A stretch of 64,000 nucleotides of DNA from Flavobacterium sp. N2270 (GTDB taxonomy: Bacteria > Bacteroidota > Bacteroidia > Flavobacteriales > Flavobacteriaceae). The DNA lies in NCBI RefSeq assembly GCF_025947225.1, contig NZ_CP110005.1:2170001-2234000 (forward strand), written 5' to 3'. The notes beneath the pieces are model-generated. The model made no database searches, was not told the origin of the DNA, and saw only the letters and a list, made by a program, of their open reading frames with translations. The number at the start of each line of letters is the position of its first letter. The stretch's first letter is position 1. The translations under genes were made by a program, and so were the position numbers. Positions 1 through 9,057 of the stretch are shown in pieces.

Positions 1-396
1 TGGCTTTAAAATCAATCCAAAAGTATATTTTAGATAAAAATCGGTTTGATTTACCCAACTTTCATGATAATTTTCTACAATGTATGCACCAACATATGAA
101 GTGAACAAAAACTGAAATACTTGAGTAATGATATAAAGAATAATAAAAAACTTTATCCATTTTAAATAATCAACATTCGGTTTAATTATCTTTAGGAAGA
201 AATAAAAAGATAAAATATTTGAAATATTGAAAAGTATATCGGTAAACCAAAACTTAAATTTATTATCAAAATTTGTTAGAATAAGTAGATTTTCAAACAA
301 AATTTCAACAGAATATGCAAAACCAGAAATAGCTAACCAAGCAGATAATCCAAATGCAACTAAGAGATAATCTTTTTTAAGATAATTATTTTCCAT
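1..396 (-). CDS. Membrane protein, partial (3' end outside window)
   Basis: An open frame of 132 codons runs from an ATG at 396 off the left edge of the window, so only the N-terminal part is visible. The protein begins MENNYLKKDYLLVAFGLSAW and has at least three hydrophobic segments separated by short loops, so it is a polytopic inner-membrane protein. Its start overlaps the last codons of the upstream lipoprotein gene by 11 bases, which suggests translational coupling. I recognise no family; function unknown. Confidence 0.6.
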   Translation of the reverse strand, partial: MENNYLKKDYLLVAFGLSAWLAISGFAYSVEILFENLLILTNFDNKFKFWFTDILFNISNILSFYFFLKIIKPNVDYLKWIKFFIILYIITQVFQFLFTSYVGAYIVENYHESWVNQTDFYLKYTFGLILKP

Positions 397-1021
397 AATA
401 ATTTTTTTCTAAACTTTTCATCGATTTCACTCTTTTACTATACAATCTATTTTTCTTAATTTTCCATTTTTCGTTTACAAAATAATAGTAATATCCTTGC
501 TTTTCTAACATTTCAAATTCAAAGAAATTAAGGTTTGATGATTTAAAATAATAAATTATATCACTATAGCCAACAAATGAAATTTGAAGTTTTTCAAATT
601 TATTTTTTGAAAATTTTACTACTCCTAAAGAATTTGTAGTTTTTCCTTCGATAAAATCATTTCCAATAAATGTTACACAATTGGCGCCTTGAATTGGACC
701 ATATCTATCAACTATTTTGAATTCAATAGAATCATTAGGCTTTTCGAGTTCTTTTAATAAAATATATTCTGGTTTTTCATTTGGTTGAATATCACTATTC
801 AGTATTAAATATTTCCCTTCTTTTATCCATTTACCTTTTGTTTGTCCATTTCCAGCTAATCCGGCATACCAATCAAATATAAAAGTACTATCAGGTTTAA
901 TTGTAATTGATTCAAAAACATCATAACCACCATCCCAAGAATATTTTCCATAAATATTATTTCTTTTTAAAGAGCAATTTAAAAATAGTAATGAACTTAA
1001 AAATAGTGCAATTGTTTTCAT
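386..1021 (-). CDS. Lipoprotein with carboxypeptidase-regulatory-like domain
   Basis: The 211-residue product starts with a lipoprotein signal (hydrophobic stretch followed by LNC at about residue 16), so it is probably lipidated and anchored in an envelope membrane. Around residues 105-155 the pattern PIQGANCV...TTNSLGVVKF...ISFVGY resembles the small beta-sandwich found in carboxypeptidase-regulatory-like (CarboxypepD_reg) domains of Bacteroidota surface proteins. The first half looks like a small beta-rich domain. It is followed by a coupled membrane protein gene. Specific function unknown. Confidence 0.55.
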   Translation of the reverse strand: MKTIALFLSSLLFLNCSLKRNNIYGKYSWDGGYDVFESITIKPDSTFIFDWYAGLAGNGQTKGKWIKEGKYLILNSDIQPNEKPEYILLKELEKPNDSIEFKIVDRYGPIQGANCVTFIGNDFIEGKTTNSLGVVKFSKNKFEKLQISFVGYSDIIYYFKSSNLNFFEFEMLEKQGYYYYFVNEKWKIKKNRLYSKRVKSMKSLEKNYYGK

Positions 1022-1049
1022 TTTTTATTAACATAATTATTTTTTAAAC

Positions 1050-1775
1050 TTAAACCATTTTCCTAGCCTTCTCTAAATCTTCTGGAGTATCAATTCCTAT
1101 ACTTCCGTGTGCTGTTTCAACCATTTTTATGCGCTTTCCATATTCTAAATAACGAAGTTGTTCTAGTTTTTCAGAAGCTTCTAAAGAAAGCATAGGTAAA
1201 CTGTAAAAATCCAATAAAGCTTGTTTTCTAAACGCATAAATTCCAATATGTTTCATGTAACGAACACCTACATTTTCTTCTCTTGGAAAAGGAATTACCG
1301 AGCGCGAAAAATATAAGGCAAAATTTTGTTGGTCTACTATAACTTTTACGTTATTCGGACTGTTAATTTCTTCTTTATCAGTAATTTGAAACATTAATGA
1401 AGCTAAGTCTACTTTTTTATCGCTATCTTTTTTGAAAACCTCAATTAATTCTTCCAATGGTTTTTTATCGATAAAAGGTTCATCGCCTTGTACATTTACC
1501 ACAACATCAACGTCAATATTTTCAACTGCTTCCGCTATTCTATCGCTTCCACTTTCATGTTCTTTTATACTCATTATTGCTTTTCCGTTATGGGCAATAA
1601 TTTCTTTATATATTAAGGTAGAATCTGTAACTACAAAAACATCGTCAAATAAATTTGTAGCAATTGCAGCTTCATACGTTCTCACAATTACAGATTTTCC
1701 ACCTAAATCTTGCATTAATTTAGCAGGAAAACGTGTAGATGCATAACGAGCTGGAATAACGGCGATGATTTTCAT
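1050..1775 (-). CDS. kdsB: 3-deoxy-manno-octulosonate cytidylyltransferase
   Basis: KdsB activates KDO with CTP to make CMP-KDO for lipopolysaccharide inner core assembly in the cytoplasm. The 241-residue length is normal for the family. Visible signatures are the nucleotide-binding N terminus [15 protein letters not shown] (about residues 7-21), HESGSDRI (73-80) and VNVQGDEPF (93-101), which contributes metal and sugar contacts. It stands alone on the minus strand downstream of the RecD-like helicase. Its presence indicates a KDO-containing LPS, as expected for a Gram-negative flavobacterium. Confidence 0.95.
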   Translation of the reverse strand: MKIIAVIPARYASTRFPAKLMQDLGGKSVIVRTYEAAIATNLFDDVFVVTDSTLIYKEIIAHNGKAIMSIKEHESGSDRIAEAVENIDVDVVVNVQGDEPFIDKKPLEELIEVFKKDSDKKVDLASLMFQITDKEEINSPNNVKVIVDQQNFALYFSRSVIPFPREENVGVRYMKHIGIYAFRKQALLDFYSLPMLSLEASEKLEQLRYLEYGKRIKMVETAHGSIGIDTPEDLEKARKMV

Positions 1776-1821
1776 GTGACTTTGTCTGTTTTAAAATGCT
1801 AAGATAAAATGTTTTTGTTTT

Positions 1822-3243
1822 TTATTGTTCAAAATATTCATCTTTAAATCCTATTAAGTATAATTTTTCTTTAGCACGAGTAATTGCAGTGTATAACCAA
1901 CGAATATAATCTTTATCAATACCATTTGGTAAATATGGTTGTTCGACAAAAACAGTGTGCCATTGTCCTCCTTGGGATTTATGACAGGTCATAGCATACG
2001 AAAACTTTACTTGTAACGCATTAAATTGAGGATTATTTTTAACGTTTAAGAACTTTTTATACTGACTTTCGCCTTCATAATCTTTCATTACTTCATTATA
2101 TAAAGTATTGGATTCATCATACGTTAATGATGGGGATTCGCTTGTAATAGTGTCTAATAAAAGTTCCACTTCAAACGGAATTTGGTTGGGATAATCAATC
2201 ATTCTGATTTTTACAGAAGCAAATCGGAAACCATACAATTCTCTAATTTTGAAGATTTCTAAAACCTCAATAATATCTCCATTTGCAATGAAATCGGTAT
2301 CTTTTGAATCTTTTAACCAAAAATAATTGTTTTTTACCACCATTAATAAATCGCCCGCAGACAATTCTGATTCTCTTGATAAAATGGTAGTTCGAATTTG
2401 GTGATTGTATTGATTGGCTCTTTTATTAGAACGAACAATAAAAGCAGTTTCTTCTGGTCCATTTTTATCAAATGAATCATAAATTGCATCTTGAATATCG
2501 TAACCATCTTGTAAGCGAACAATATCTTTAAAATCTTTTAATGAAAATTTAAAAGCATCATAAAAATGAGACTTTAATAATTCTCGAAGTTCTGTAGCAT
2601 TATACAAAATACCGGAAAACTCTTCTTGACGCATTACTTCGTCTAGTTCAATTCCATAAACTTCTTTATCAAAATGCATTGATAATGTTTCGTTATTCAA
2701 TGCTGGACTAACTTCCATATTTACCGGCGGAAGTTGCGCCGTATCACCTATAAAAATAATTTTACAATTTTGACCTGCATCGACATAAAACATTAAATCA
2801 TCTAAAAGCGAACCGTTTTCATAGAGTTTAGTTTCCTGATAAGAGTCAGAAATCATTGAAGATTCATCTACAATAAAAATAGTGTTTTTAAACTTATTAG
2901 GTTGTAATGTAAAAGAAACACCACCCGACTTACTTTTCTTCGGAAAATAAATACGCTTGTGTATTGTAAAAGCAGGTTTTTGCGAATAATTACTAATTAC
3001 TTTTGCGGCTCGACCTGTTGGAGCTAAAAGCACATATTTTTTATCGGCTTTTTGAAGATAATTGACCAAAGTAGAAATGATCGTGGTTTTACCTGTTCCA
3101 GCATAACCTTTGAGTACAAATAGTTCATCTTTGTTATTACTAATGACAAATTCTGCAATTTTTTGAAAAAAAATATCCTGTTTTAATGTAGGATTAAAAG
3201 GAAATTTATCTCGTAACGTTTTGTAAAACAATGCAGAAGTCAT
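1822..3243 (-). CDS. RecD-like ATP-dependent DNA helicase
   Basis: The 473-residue protein is a superfamily 1B helicase similar to the motor part of RecD2. It has Walker A GYAGTGKTT (residues 46-54), a Walker B VDESSM near residue 125, GDTAQLPPV (motif III) near residue 167, and the C-terminal UvrD_C_2-type motifs AMTCHKSQGGQW and YTAITRAKEKLYLIG. It lacks the long N-terminal helix-hairpin-helix region of RecD2, so it is a compact version. A role in DNA repair or recombination is inferred. No recB or recC partner is in the window. Confidence 0.85.
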   Translation of the reverse strand: MTSALFYKTLRDKFPFNPTLKQDIFFQKIAEFVISNNKDELFVLKGYAGTGKTTIISTLVNYLQKADKKYVLLAPTGRAAKVISNYSQKPAFTIHKRIYFPKKSKSGGVSFTLQPNKFKNTIFIVDESSMISDSYQETKLYENGSLLDDLMFYVDAGQNCKIIFIGDTAQLPPVNMEVSPALNNETLSMHFDKEVYGIELDEVMRQEEFSGILYNATELRELLKSHFYDAFKFSLKDFKDIVRLQDGYDIQDAIYDSFDKNGPEETAFIVRSNKRANQYNHQIRTTILSRESELSAGDLLMVVKNNYFWLKDSKDTDFIANGDIIEVLEIFKIRELYGFRFASVKIRMIDYPNQIPFEVELLLDTITSESPSLTYDESNTLYNEVMKDYEGESQYKKFLNVKNNPQFNALQVKFSYAMTCHKSQGGQWHTVFVEQPYLPNGIDKDYIRWLYTAITRAKEKLYLIGFKDEYFEQ

Positions 3244-3366
3244 TTTAAGATGTTTAGGCTTATAGATTTTTTCAAATATACAGATGATTTTTAGAAGAAT
3301 TTCTTTTAAGAAGAAAAAAAAATTGTAGATTTGCGTACCTATTAAACTAAAAAATATATACTATTT

Positions 3367-4128
3367 ATGTTAGAACTTGCTATTTATTTAGTCGTTTTGA
3401 TTGTATTAGTCTTCGGATTAGTAAAATTGATTGATAAATTTGTCTCTCCAAAAGGAAGAACTATTGTTTCTGTTGTATTGTGGATTGTTTCATTATTCTT
3501 AGGATATTTAATTTATTCTTCTGTAATGAAGCCTATCGAATTTGAAAAAGCAAAAGCTGATCGTTATGAAATGGCTGTTAATAAATTGCTTGACATCAAA
3601 AAAGCACAATCTGGTTATAAAACTGTTTATGGTAAATATGCAGATACTTTTGAAGAGTTGATTCGTTTTATTGAAAACGAAAAATTCTCAATTGTTTCTC
3701 GTAAAGATACTATCGTAATTGATGCTGTAAAAAATGCTGCTTTTGGTATAACTACAGACGGAACCGGTGAAGGAGGTTTCTTTAAAGATATTGTAAAAAT
3801 TGATACTTTAGGAACTGTTAGTGTAAAAGATTCGTTATTTAAAAATACTAATCGCTACAAAAACATGAAAGAAGTTAAAATTGGTGATTTAGTAGTTCCT
3901 ATTTCTTTGAAAACGTCTAGTATTATTAGAAATGAAACTAAAGTTTCTACTTTTCAATGTATTATTGACAAAAACTTATTATTATCTGATTTAGATCAAG
4001 ATTTAGTAGCAAGTGAAAATAAAGTAGAAGGAATTGATAAAATTAACGGTGACCAAATTATTTTAGGTTCTTTAGAAGAAGCTTCAGTAACAGGTAACTG
4101 GCCTAAAAAATATGGTAGTAACGAATAA
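3367..4128 (+). CDS. Membrane-anchored protein of unknown function
   Basis: The 253-residue product has two N-terminal transmembrane helices (about residues 4-24 and 33-51) followed by a soluble domain with a helical segment rich in Lys and Glu and then beta-rich sequence. I do not recognise a named family. It overlaps the DUF3822 gene by 17 bases, and that gene overlaps rsmD, so the three are probably co-transcribed. A TAGATTTG element at 3326-3333 resembles a Bacteroidota -7 box upstream, but no clear -33 TTG was found. Confidence 0.7.
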   Translation: MLELAIYLVVLIVLVFGLVKLIDKFVSPKGRTIVSVVLWIVSLFLGYLIYSSVMKPIEFEKAKADRYEMAVNKLLDIKKAQSGYKTVYGKYADTFEELIRFIENEKFSIVSRKDTIVIDAVKNAAFGITTDGTGEGGFFKDIVKIDTLGTVSVKDSLFKNTNRYKNMKEVKIGDLVVPISLKTSSIIRNETKVSTFQCIIDKNLLLSDLDQDLVASENKVEGIDKINGDQIILGSLEEASVTGNWPKKYGSNE

Positions 4129-4924
4129 CGATATTACACAAAAGAATTATAAAAAGTTGTCCATTCAAATTTCTTTGAGTGGACTTTCTTTTTGTGTCTT
4201 TGACCTTCTTACAAATACAGTTTTATCTGTTCAGTCTGTTGTATTTACTAAAAATAGTATTATTGAAGAAGCTCTTTGGAAAGTATTTATTGATTACCCT
4301 ATTCTTACTCAAAATTATGATGAAGTTATTGTTTTACATGATAACAACTTAAATACATTTGTTCCAAAATCATTATTTGACGAAAAATATTTAGGAAGTT
4401 ATTTACAATATAATGTTAAGGTTTTTGAAACTGATTTATTTAATTTTGATACAATTTCATCAAATGAAATGAATAACGTTTATGTTCCATATGTAAACAT
4501 CAACAACTTCTTATTAGACCAATACAGTTCATTTAATTACAAGCATAAAAATTCTATTTTAGTAGAACGTTTATTAAATTTGAACAATTCTTTACACGAA
4601 AAAGAAGTTTATATTCATTTTCAGTCTAATTATTTTGAAATTATTGTGCTAAAAGGAAATAAATTAATCTTTTTTAACTCATTTGAATACAGTTCGCCTG
4701 AAGATTTTATTTATTACATTTTATTTACTTTTGAACAACTTCAATTGAATCCAGAATCTATTTCAGTAAAAATTTTAGGAACAATTTCTAAAGATTCTGA
4801 CTATTTTATAATAGCATATAAATACATTAGAAATTGTAATTTATTTGACACTTTTATTTTACCATCTACATTTGGTAAATCAGAAGATGAAATAAGAAAT
4901 CATTTTATCCTTTTTCACGCATGA
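4112..4924 (+). CDS. DUF3822 family protein
   Basis: The 270-residue protein matches what I know of the DUF3822 family of Bacteroidota, which is thought to have an actin/Hsp70-like ATPase fold; the molecular role is not established. Motif-like stretches include IQISLSGLSFCVFD near the N terminus (phosphate-loop-like) and the central VHFQ/ILKGNKLIFFNSF region. Genomic linkage to rsmD, here by an ATGA stop-start overlap, is typical in this phylum and hints at a shared expression unit rather than a proven functional link. Confidence 0.75.
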   Translation: MVVTNNDITQKNYKKLSIQISLSGLSFCVFDLLTNTVLSVQSVVFTKNSIIEEALWKVFIDYPILTQNYDEVIVLHDNNLNTFVPKSLFDEKYLGSYLQYNVKVFETDLFNFDTISSNEMNNVYVPYVNINNFLLDQYSSFNYKHKNSILVERLLNLNNSLHEKEVYIHFQSNYFEIIVLKGNKLIFFNSFEYSSPEDFIYYILFTFEQLQLNPESISVKILGTISKDSDYFIIAYKYIRNCNLFDTFILPSTFGKSEDEIRNHFILFHA

Positions 4925-5478
4925 GAATAATATCTGGAAAATACAAAGGCAGACGTTTAACTGCTCCAAAAAAATTACCCGTTCGCCCTACAACTGACAT
5001 GGCAAAAGAAGCTTTGTTTAATATTTTAAACAATCATTTTAATTTTACCGAATTAAAAATTCTTGAGCTTTTTGCAGGAACTGGAAACATTAGTTATGAA
5101 TTTGCATCTAGAGGAAGCGCTCCTATTACTTGTGTTGATGGTGATTTTGGTTGTGTAAGTTATATAAAAAAGATATCAACAGAATTTGACTTTGATATTA
5201 CAGCTATAAAAAGTGATGCTTTTAAGTTTTTAGAGCGTTGTAAAAGTTCATTCGATATCGTTTTTGCTGATCCACCTTATGGGTTAACACAACAGCAATT
5301 TGAAAATATTTCTACTTTAGTTTTTGAGAACAATTTGTTAGATGAAGAAGGAATGTTAATTATTGAACATTCAAAAGATACAAAACTTGAAAAAATGCCG
5401 TACTTTTCATTTGCAAAAAGTTATGGTGGAACCACTTTTTCGTTTTTTGAGTTTGAAGTTTCAGATGAAGAAGAGTAA
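4921..5478 (+). CDS. rsmD: 16S rRNA (guanine966-N2)-methyltransferase
   Basis: RsmD methylates G966 of 16S rRNA using S-adenosylmethionine. The 185-residue protein carries the SAM-binding LELFAGTGNIS (residues 48-58) and the N-methyltransferase catalytic DPPY (117-120), with the family N terminus MRIISGKYKGRRL. Its ATG overlaps the TGA of the preceding DUF3822 gene by four bases. It converges directly with the flavin reductase gene with no spacer, so both probably terminate inside each other or through weak signals. Confidence 0.93.
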   Translation: MRIISGKYKGRRLTAPKKLPVRPTTDMAKEALFNILNNHFNFTELKILELFAGTGNISYEFASRGSAPITCVDGDFGCVSYIKKISTEFDFDITAIKSDAFKFLERCKSSFDIVFADPPYGLTQQQFENISTLVFENNLLDEEGMLIIEHSKDTKLEKMPYFSFAKSYGGTTFSFFEFEVSDEEE

Positions 5479-6147
5479 TTAACTTTCAAAAATTAAACTG
5501 TCAGAACTAGCTCCTAAATCTTTTAGAATTCTTAATATATCTTGAACAAAATCAGTTGGGCCACAAACATAAAAATGTTGACTAAAATCCGCTATGTTTT
5601 CAATAAGAAAATTTCTGTCAATTCGTTTTCCTTTAAAACCCACAACACCTTCTCTGGTTAAAACATGAAGAATATCTTGCTTAAACATTCTGTTTAATTC
5701 ATTAAAAGCAATAATATCTAAAGACGTTTTATTTACAAAAATAAGCTTATTTCCTCTAAGTTTATTTCTCTTATATAAATCCCTAAAAATGGCTAAAAAT
5801 GGAGTAATTCCAGTTCCTGCAGCGATAAAAATACCTGGCTTTTCAAAGTGAATAGCGCCAAAAATATCATGCAAAATTAATTCGTCGCCTTTGTTTATTC
5901 CGGCTAATTTATTGGTAACTCCTTTATGTTCATTGTATATTTTTACAATAAATTCAAGATCTTTTGTTTCTTTTTGATTAGTAAAAGTAAAAGGACGTAA
6001 TTCATTTTTCCATTCAGGTTCGTTAATAGAAATATTTACTGCTTGTCCAGGAATAAAATCAAAATCTTTAGGTTTTTCAACTACAAAACGTTTTACATCA
6101 TGGTTAATGAAGTTAGATTCAATTACTTTAACGATATGATTACTCAT
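5479..6147 (-). CDS. Ferredoxin-NADP reductase-like flavin oxidoreductase
   Basis: The 222-residue protein has the FNR-type layout: an N-terminal FAD-binding barrel with ELRPFTFTN (about residues 49-57, like the RxYS flavin motif) and a C-terminal nucleotide-binding half with GIFIAAGTGITPF (about 104-116) and FYVCGPTDFV (about 190-199). It would move electrons between NAD(P)H and an unidentified acceptor. It has no fused 2Fe-2S domain, so the partner must be encoded elsewhere. Substrate unknown. Confidence 0.8.
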   Translation of the reverse strand: MSNHIVKVIESNFINHDVKRFVVEKPKDFDFIPGQAVNISINEPEWKNELRPFTFTNQKETKDLEFIVKIYNEHKGVTNKLAGINKGDELILHDIFGAIHFEKPGIFIAAGTGITPFLAIFRDLYKRNKLRGNKLIFVNKTSLDIIAFNELNRMFKQDILHVLTREGVVGFKGKRIDRNFLIENIADFSQHFYVCGPTDFVQDILRILKDLGASSDSLIFES

Positions 6148-6167
6148 AAAAAAGATTTAAAATTAAA

Positions 6168-6495
6168 AAAAGCAGACCTATAAGCCGGATTCTGTATTCC
6201 AATAAATTGAAACCCTTATCATTTATCTAGATTTTACATTACTGTAAAACTCAAGCTGCCTACCCTTCAGCATCGAACGAGTCGCCCTTATTTTAGCGAA
6301 CTAAAAATTGCTGATATACTTGACATTTCACCGCATAGAGTTTACCTGGTTTCACTACAGCATTACCTGTACATACTTTCTGTTGCACTTGTCCTCACCT
6401 CTCGGCGGATGGGCGTTACCCATTATGCTACTCTTTGGTGTCCGGACTTTCCTCCCTTTCGATGAATCGAAACGACGATAAGGCGGTCTGCTTTG
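6168..6495 (-). ncRNA. rnpB: RNase P RNA, bacterial class A
   Basis: Read on the minus strand this is the catalytic RNA of RNase P. The 5' end AGCAGACC (about 6492-6485) pairs with the 3' end GGTCTGCT (6178-6171) to form P1. The universal GAGGAAAGTCC lies at 6454-6444 and is followed by ACC, and further on ACAGAAAGTATGTACAGGTAATGC-type sequence (conserved core) and GGTAAACTCTATGCGGTGAAATG are present. The end is followed by a T-run on the minus strand (about 6170-6165). Exact ends are uncertain by several bases. It fills most of the 479-base gap between the flavin reductase and dnaX. Confidence 0.95.
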
Positions 6496-6602
6496 CAAAT
6501 TTAAAATTTAGAATTCACATTAATGCTATTTCTCTCATATTATTTGTGAATAACTTTTAGTAATCTTTTAATTCTACTATTTTACAATCTTTAAATTAAA
6601 TC

Positions 6603-6610
6603 TATATTTG
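6603..6610 (+). promoter_or_regulatory. Possible -7 element of the dnaX promoter
   Basis: TATATTTG matches the Bacteroidota TAnnTTTG element and lies 17 bases before the dnaX ATG, implying a very short 5' leader. No clear TTG is seen about 20 bases upstream, so the call is tentative. Confidence 0.4.
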
Positions 6611-6626
6611 TAGAACAATAGAAATA

Positions 6627-7712
6627 ATGGAACAGTTTATAGTATCAGCCAGAAAATATCGTCCGCAAACATTTAAAGATGTTGTGGGGCAACGTGCTAT
6701 AACAAATACTCTATTAAATGCTATTGAAACCAATCATTTAGCACAAGCACTTTTATTTACAGGACCAAGAGGTGTTGGTAAAACAACTTGTGCGCGTATT
6801 CTAGCTCGTAAAATTAACCAAGAAGGTTATGATGATCCTTTAGAAGATTTTTCATTTAATGTTTTTGAATTAGATGCAGCTTCAAATAATGGTGTTGATG
6901 ATATTAGAAGTATTATTGACCAAGTGAGAATACCTCCTCAAACTGGAAAATACAAAGTTTATATTATTGACGAGGTTCATATGCTTTCATCAGCAGCTTT
7001 TAATGCTTTTCTTAAAACATTAGAAGAGCCACCAAAACATGCTATTTTTATTTTAGCGACTACTGAAAAACATAAGATTATACCAACGATACTTTCGAGA
7101 TGTCAAATATTTGATTTTAAGAGAATTACGGTTAATGACGCTAAAGAACATTTAGCCGAAATAGCAAATGAACAAGGTGTAACTTTTGAAGATGATGCTT
7201 TGCATATTATTGCTCAAAAAGCAGATGGTGCAATGCGTGATGCTTTATCTATTTTTGATAGAGTGGTTTCTTATTGCGGAAATAACCTTACTAGGCAAGC
7301 AGTTACTGAAAATTTAAATGTTTTAGATTTTGAATATTATATCAAAATAACAGATTTGTTATTAGAAAATAAAATTCCAGAATTGCTTATTTCTTATAAT
7401 GATATCTTAGCCAAAGGTTTTGATGGACATCATTTTATTGCTGGTTTAGCCTCGCATTTTAGAGATTTATTGGTATGCCAAAATCCTGCAACATTAGTGC
7501 TTTTAGAATCTGGTGAGCAAGCAAGATTATTGTATCAACAACAATCTGTTAAAGCTTCTCAATCATTTTTACTTCAAGGAATTGAATTGGCTAATGATTG
7601 TGACTTGAAATTCAAACAAAGTCAAAATCAACGCTTATTAGTTGAATTATGCTTAATGCAAATTGCCTCTATCAACTTTGATGGAGAAAAAAAAAAGCTA
7701 AATCCTATATAA
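6627..7712 (+). CDS. dnaX: DNA polymerase III gamma subunit (zero-frame product of dnaX)
   Basis: The zero-frame 361-residue product is the clamp-loader ATPase part of DnaX. It shows Walker A GPRGVGKTT (46-54), Walker B with DEVH (115-118), sensor 1 region FILATTEKHK, and the SRC arginine-finger motif (157-159), followed by domain III ending near residue 350. It lacks the zinc-binding cysteines that E. coli DnaX has between the two Walker motifs. The frame ends abruptly at TAA 7710-7712, just after an A10 tract, leaving out the C-terminal tau region that lies directly downstream in the -1 frame. This is therefore either a gamma-like short product or one half of a frameshifted gene. Confidence 0.9.
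   Translation: MEQFIVSARKYRPQTFKDVVGQRAITNTLLNAIETNHLAQALLFTGPRGVGKTTCARILARKINQEGYDDPLEDFSFNVFELDAASNNGVDDIRSIIDQVRIPPQTGKYKVYIIDEVHMLSSAAFNAFLKTLEEPPKHAIFILATTEKHKIIPTILSRCQIFDFKRITVNDAKEHLAEIANEQGVTFEDDALHIIAQKADGAMRDALSIFDRVVSYCGNNLTRQAVTENLNVLDFEYYIKITDLLLENKIPELLISYNDILAKGFDGHHFIAGLASHFRDLLVCQNPATLVLLESGEQARLLYQQQSVKASQSFLLQGIELANDCDLKFKQSQNQRLLVELCLMQIASINFDGEKKKLNPI
7686..7712 (+). other. dnaX: Slippery A10 tract in dnaX with stops in two frames
   Basis: Ten A residues (7687-7696) precede G7697, giving A AAA AAG in the phase needed for -1 ribosomal slippage, the same heptamer used by E. coli dnaX. The zero frame stops at 7710-7712, and the frame reached by losing one A stops at 7699-7701. 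Only the frame reached by a -1 shift (or one added A in the mRNA) continues, to 8347. No strong stimulatory stem-loop follows (only 5-bp candidates), so RNA polymerase slippage is as likely as ribosomal shifting. A homopolymer sequencing error is the alternative. Confidence 0.6.
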
Positions 7713-8347
7713 TTCCTGCTACATATTTTAGAAATAGTTCTTATTCTATTGTAGAACAGACTTCTAAAGTTGTGAAAAATGAAGAAATCCCTATTCAACC
7801 AATTATTGTATCTAATATAGTTGAAGAAGTTAAACAACCTATTTTAGATAAAACTAATATCACTCCTGAAAATAAAAATAAGTCTGAAACAAAAATTTCG
7901 GCTTTATCTTTATCAAGTATTAAAGCTAAAAAGGAGTTAGAAGCAAAACAACTTATTCATACTAAACACGATGGAGAATTACCTACAGAAACTTTCTCTG
8001 AAACTAACATGTTATTATTGTGGAATAAATTTGCTGCACGTTTAGCTGACCAAAACAAAAGGCTAATGGCAACTTATATGCTAATGAGTAAACCAACTCT
8101 AAATTGTCCTATAATAACGATTGAACTTCCAAATGAAAGTACAAAAATAGAATTTGAAGCCGGAAATAATGAACTTTTAGGCTATTTAAGAGGAAAGCTT
8201 CATAACCATGACATTACAATTGAAGTAATAGTAAATGAGACGGTAGAAACAAAATATGCTTTTACTCCAGATGATAAGTATGAGAAGCTCAAAAGTATAA
8301 ACCCTACAATGGAATTACTAAGGAAAGTTTTTGATTTAGATGTATAA
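7697..8347 (+). CDS. dnaX: DnaX tau-specific C-terminal region (reached by -1 frameshift)
   Basis: This frame is open from within the A10 tract to the TAA at 8347 and reads AKSYIIPATYFRNSS onward, the sequence expected to continue DnaX after the GEKKK junction. Joined by a -1 shift it gives a tau protein of 573 residues, a normal length for the phylum. It holds a charged linker and a C-terminal domain (LWNKFAARLADQNKRL...ELLRKVFDLDV) that in tau contacts polymerase alpha and helicase. An internal GTG at 7772 could be called as a start but has no supporting evidence as an independent gene. Confidence 0.8.
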   Translation, partial: AKSYIIPATYFRNSSYSIVEQTSKVVKNEEIPIQPIIVSNIVEEVKQPILDKTNITPENKNKSETKISALSLSSIKAKKELEAKQLIHTKHDGELPTETFSETNMLLLWNKFAARLADQNKRLMATYMLMSKPTLNCPIITIELPNESTKIEFEAGNNELLGYLRGKLHNHDITIEVIVNETVETKYAFTPDDKYEKLKSINPTMELLRKVFDLDV

Positions 8348-8349
8348 TA

Positions 8350-8385
8350 AATAATAGAGCTCTGAATTATCAGAGCTCTATTATT
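8350..8385. terminator. Bidirectional hairpin between dnaX and CAP lipoprotein
   Basis: A perfect 16-bp inverted repeat (AATAATAGAGCTCTGA, loop ATTA, TCAGAGCTCTATTATT) sits between two convergent genes and should terminate both. Confidence 0.8.
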
Positions 8386-8406
8386 ACAACTAACTTTAAA
8401 AATATA

Positions 8407-8916
8407 CTATTTTTTTATAAACATATTCGTATAATATTTTCTTCCTTCTTGATCCATTCGAATAGAAATACCATAATGTGTATAATCTCCTTCTAAATTT
8501 GCTTTATGACCAGTACTCGCAATCCATGCATTAAGAGCAGCTTGTGGTGTAGAAAACCCAAATGCTACATTTTCTCCAACTCTATAAGCACCTAAAACTT
8601 GTTGTAAATTTGTTTTTCTTTCTGTAAAACCATCGTGATTTACAGAATTTGTTGCAATCATATAAGAATTATGTTCTTCTGATTTATACGAAATATGTTC
8701 GATAATTTCTAAAGGACTTAAATTATTATCAACTCTATATGTGTTGACTAAATCTAATAATTCTAATTCAATTGAATCGTGAGAATACGATTTCTGAGTT
8801 TCTGTTACAGTAGGTGTTGAAACAGATTCTGAATCAGAAGAACAAGAAGTTAAGGTAAATGTTGAAAAAATTAGGGCAAAAAGGATAAATTTTGTGTTTT
8901 TCATAATCGTCATCAT
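8407..8916 (-). CDS. CAP/SCP-domain lipoprotein
   Basis: The 169-residue protein has a lipoprotein signal ending in LTSC (about residue 25) and a CAP (cysteine-rich secretory/antigen 5/PR-1) domain. Conserved CAP positions are visible: LDLVNTYRVDNNLSPL, SEEHNSYM with VNHDGF, GENVAFG and W...TGHKANLEGDYTHYGI, the last like the usual WxxSxxHxxNL motif. Bacterial CAP proteins are extracytoplasmic and their biochemical role is mostly unknown. A second ATG (MK at residue 5) is a possible start and leaves the signal intact. Confidence 0.88.
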   Translation of the reverse strand: MMTIMKNTKFILFALIFSTFTLTSCSSDSESVSTPTVTETQKSYSHDSIELELLDLVNTYRVDNNLSPLEIIEHISYKSEEHNSYMIATNSVNHDGFTERKTNLQQVLGAYRVGENVAFGFSTPQAALNAWIASTGHKANLEGDYTHYGISIRMDQEGRKYYTNMFIKK

Positions 8917-9057
8917 TTAATGTCTTTTTGTAATTTCAGTAATCAATAAATCGATTAACTGTTTGATTTTCAAGACAAATGTACAACAACTACGATAACA
9001 TGCAAATATATTCGATGAAATGCATAAAATTTTAACACTTATTTAAAAAACTGACTA

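Noticed and set aside
1432..1746. 104-codon plus-strand frame inside kdsB
   Set aside because: Antisense shadow of a confidently assigned gene.
7772..8347. Independent 191-residue gene starting at GTG 7772
   Set aside because: The frame is open back into the dnaX A10 tract and encodes the tau C-terminal region, so it is part of dnaX.
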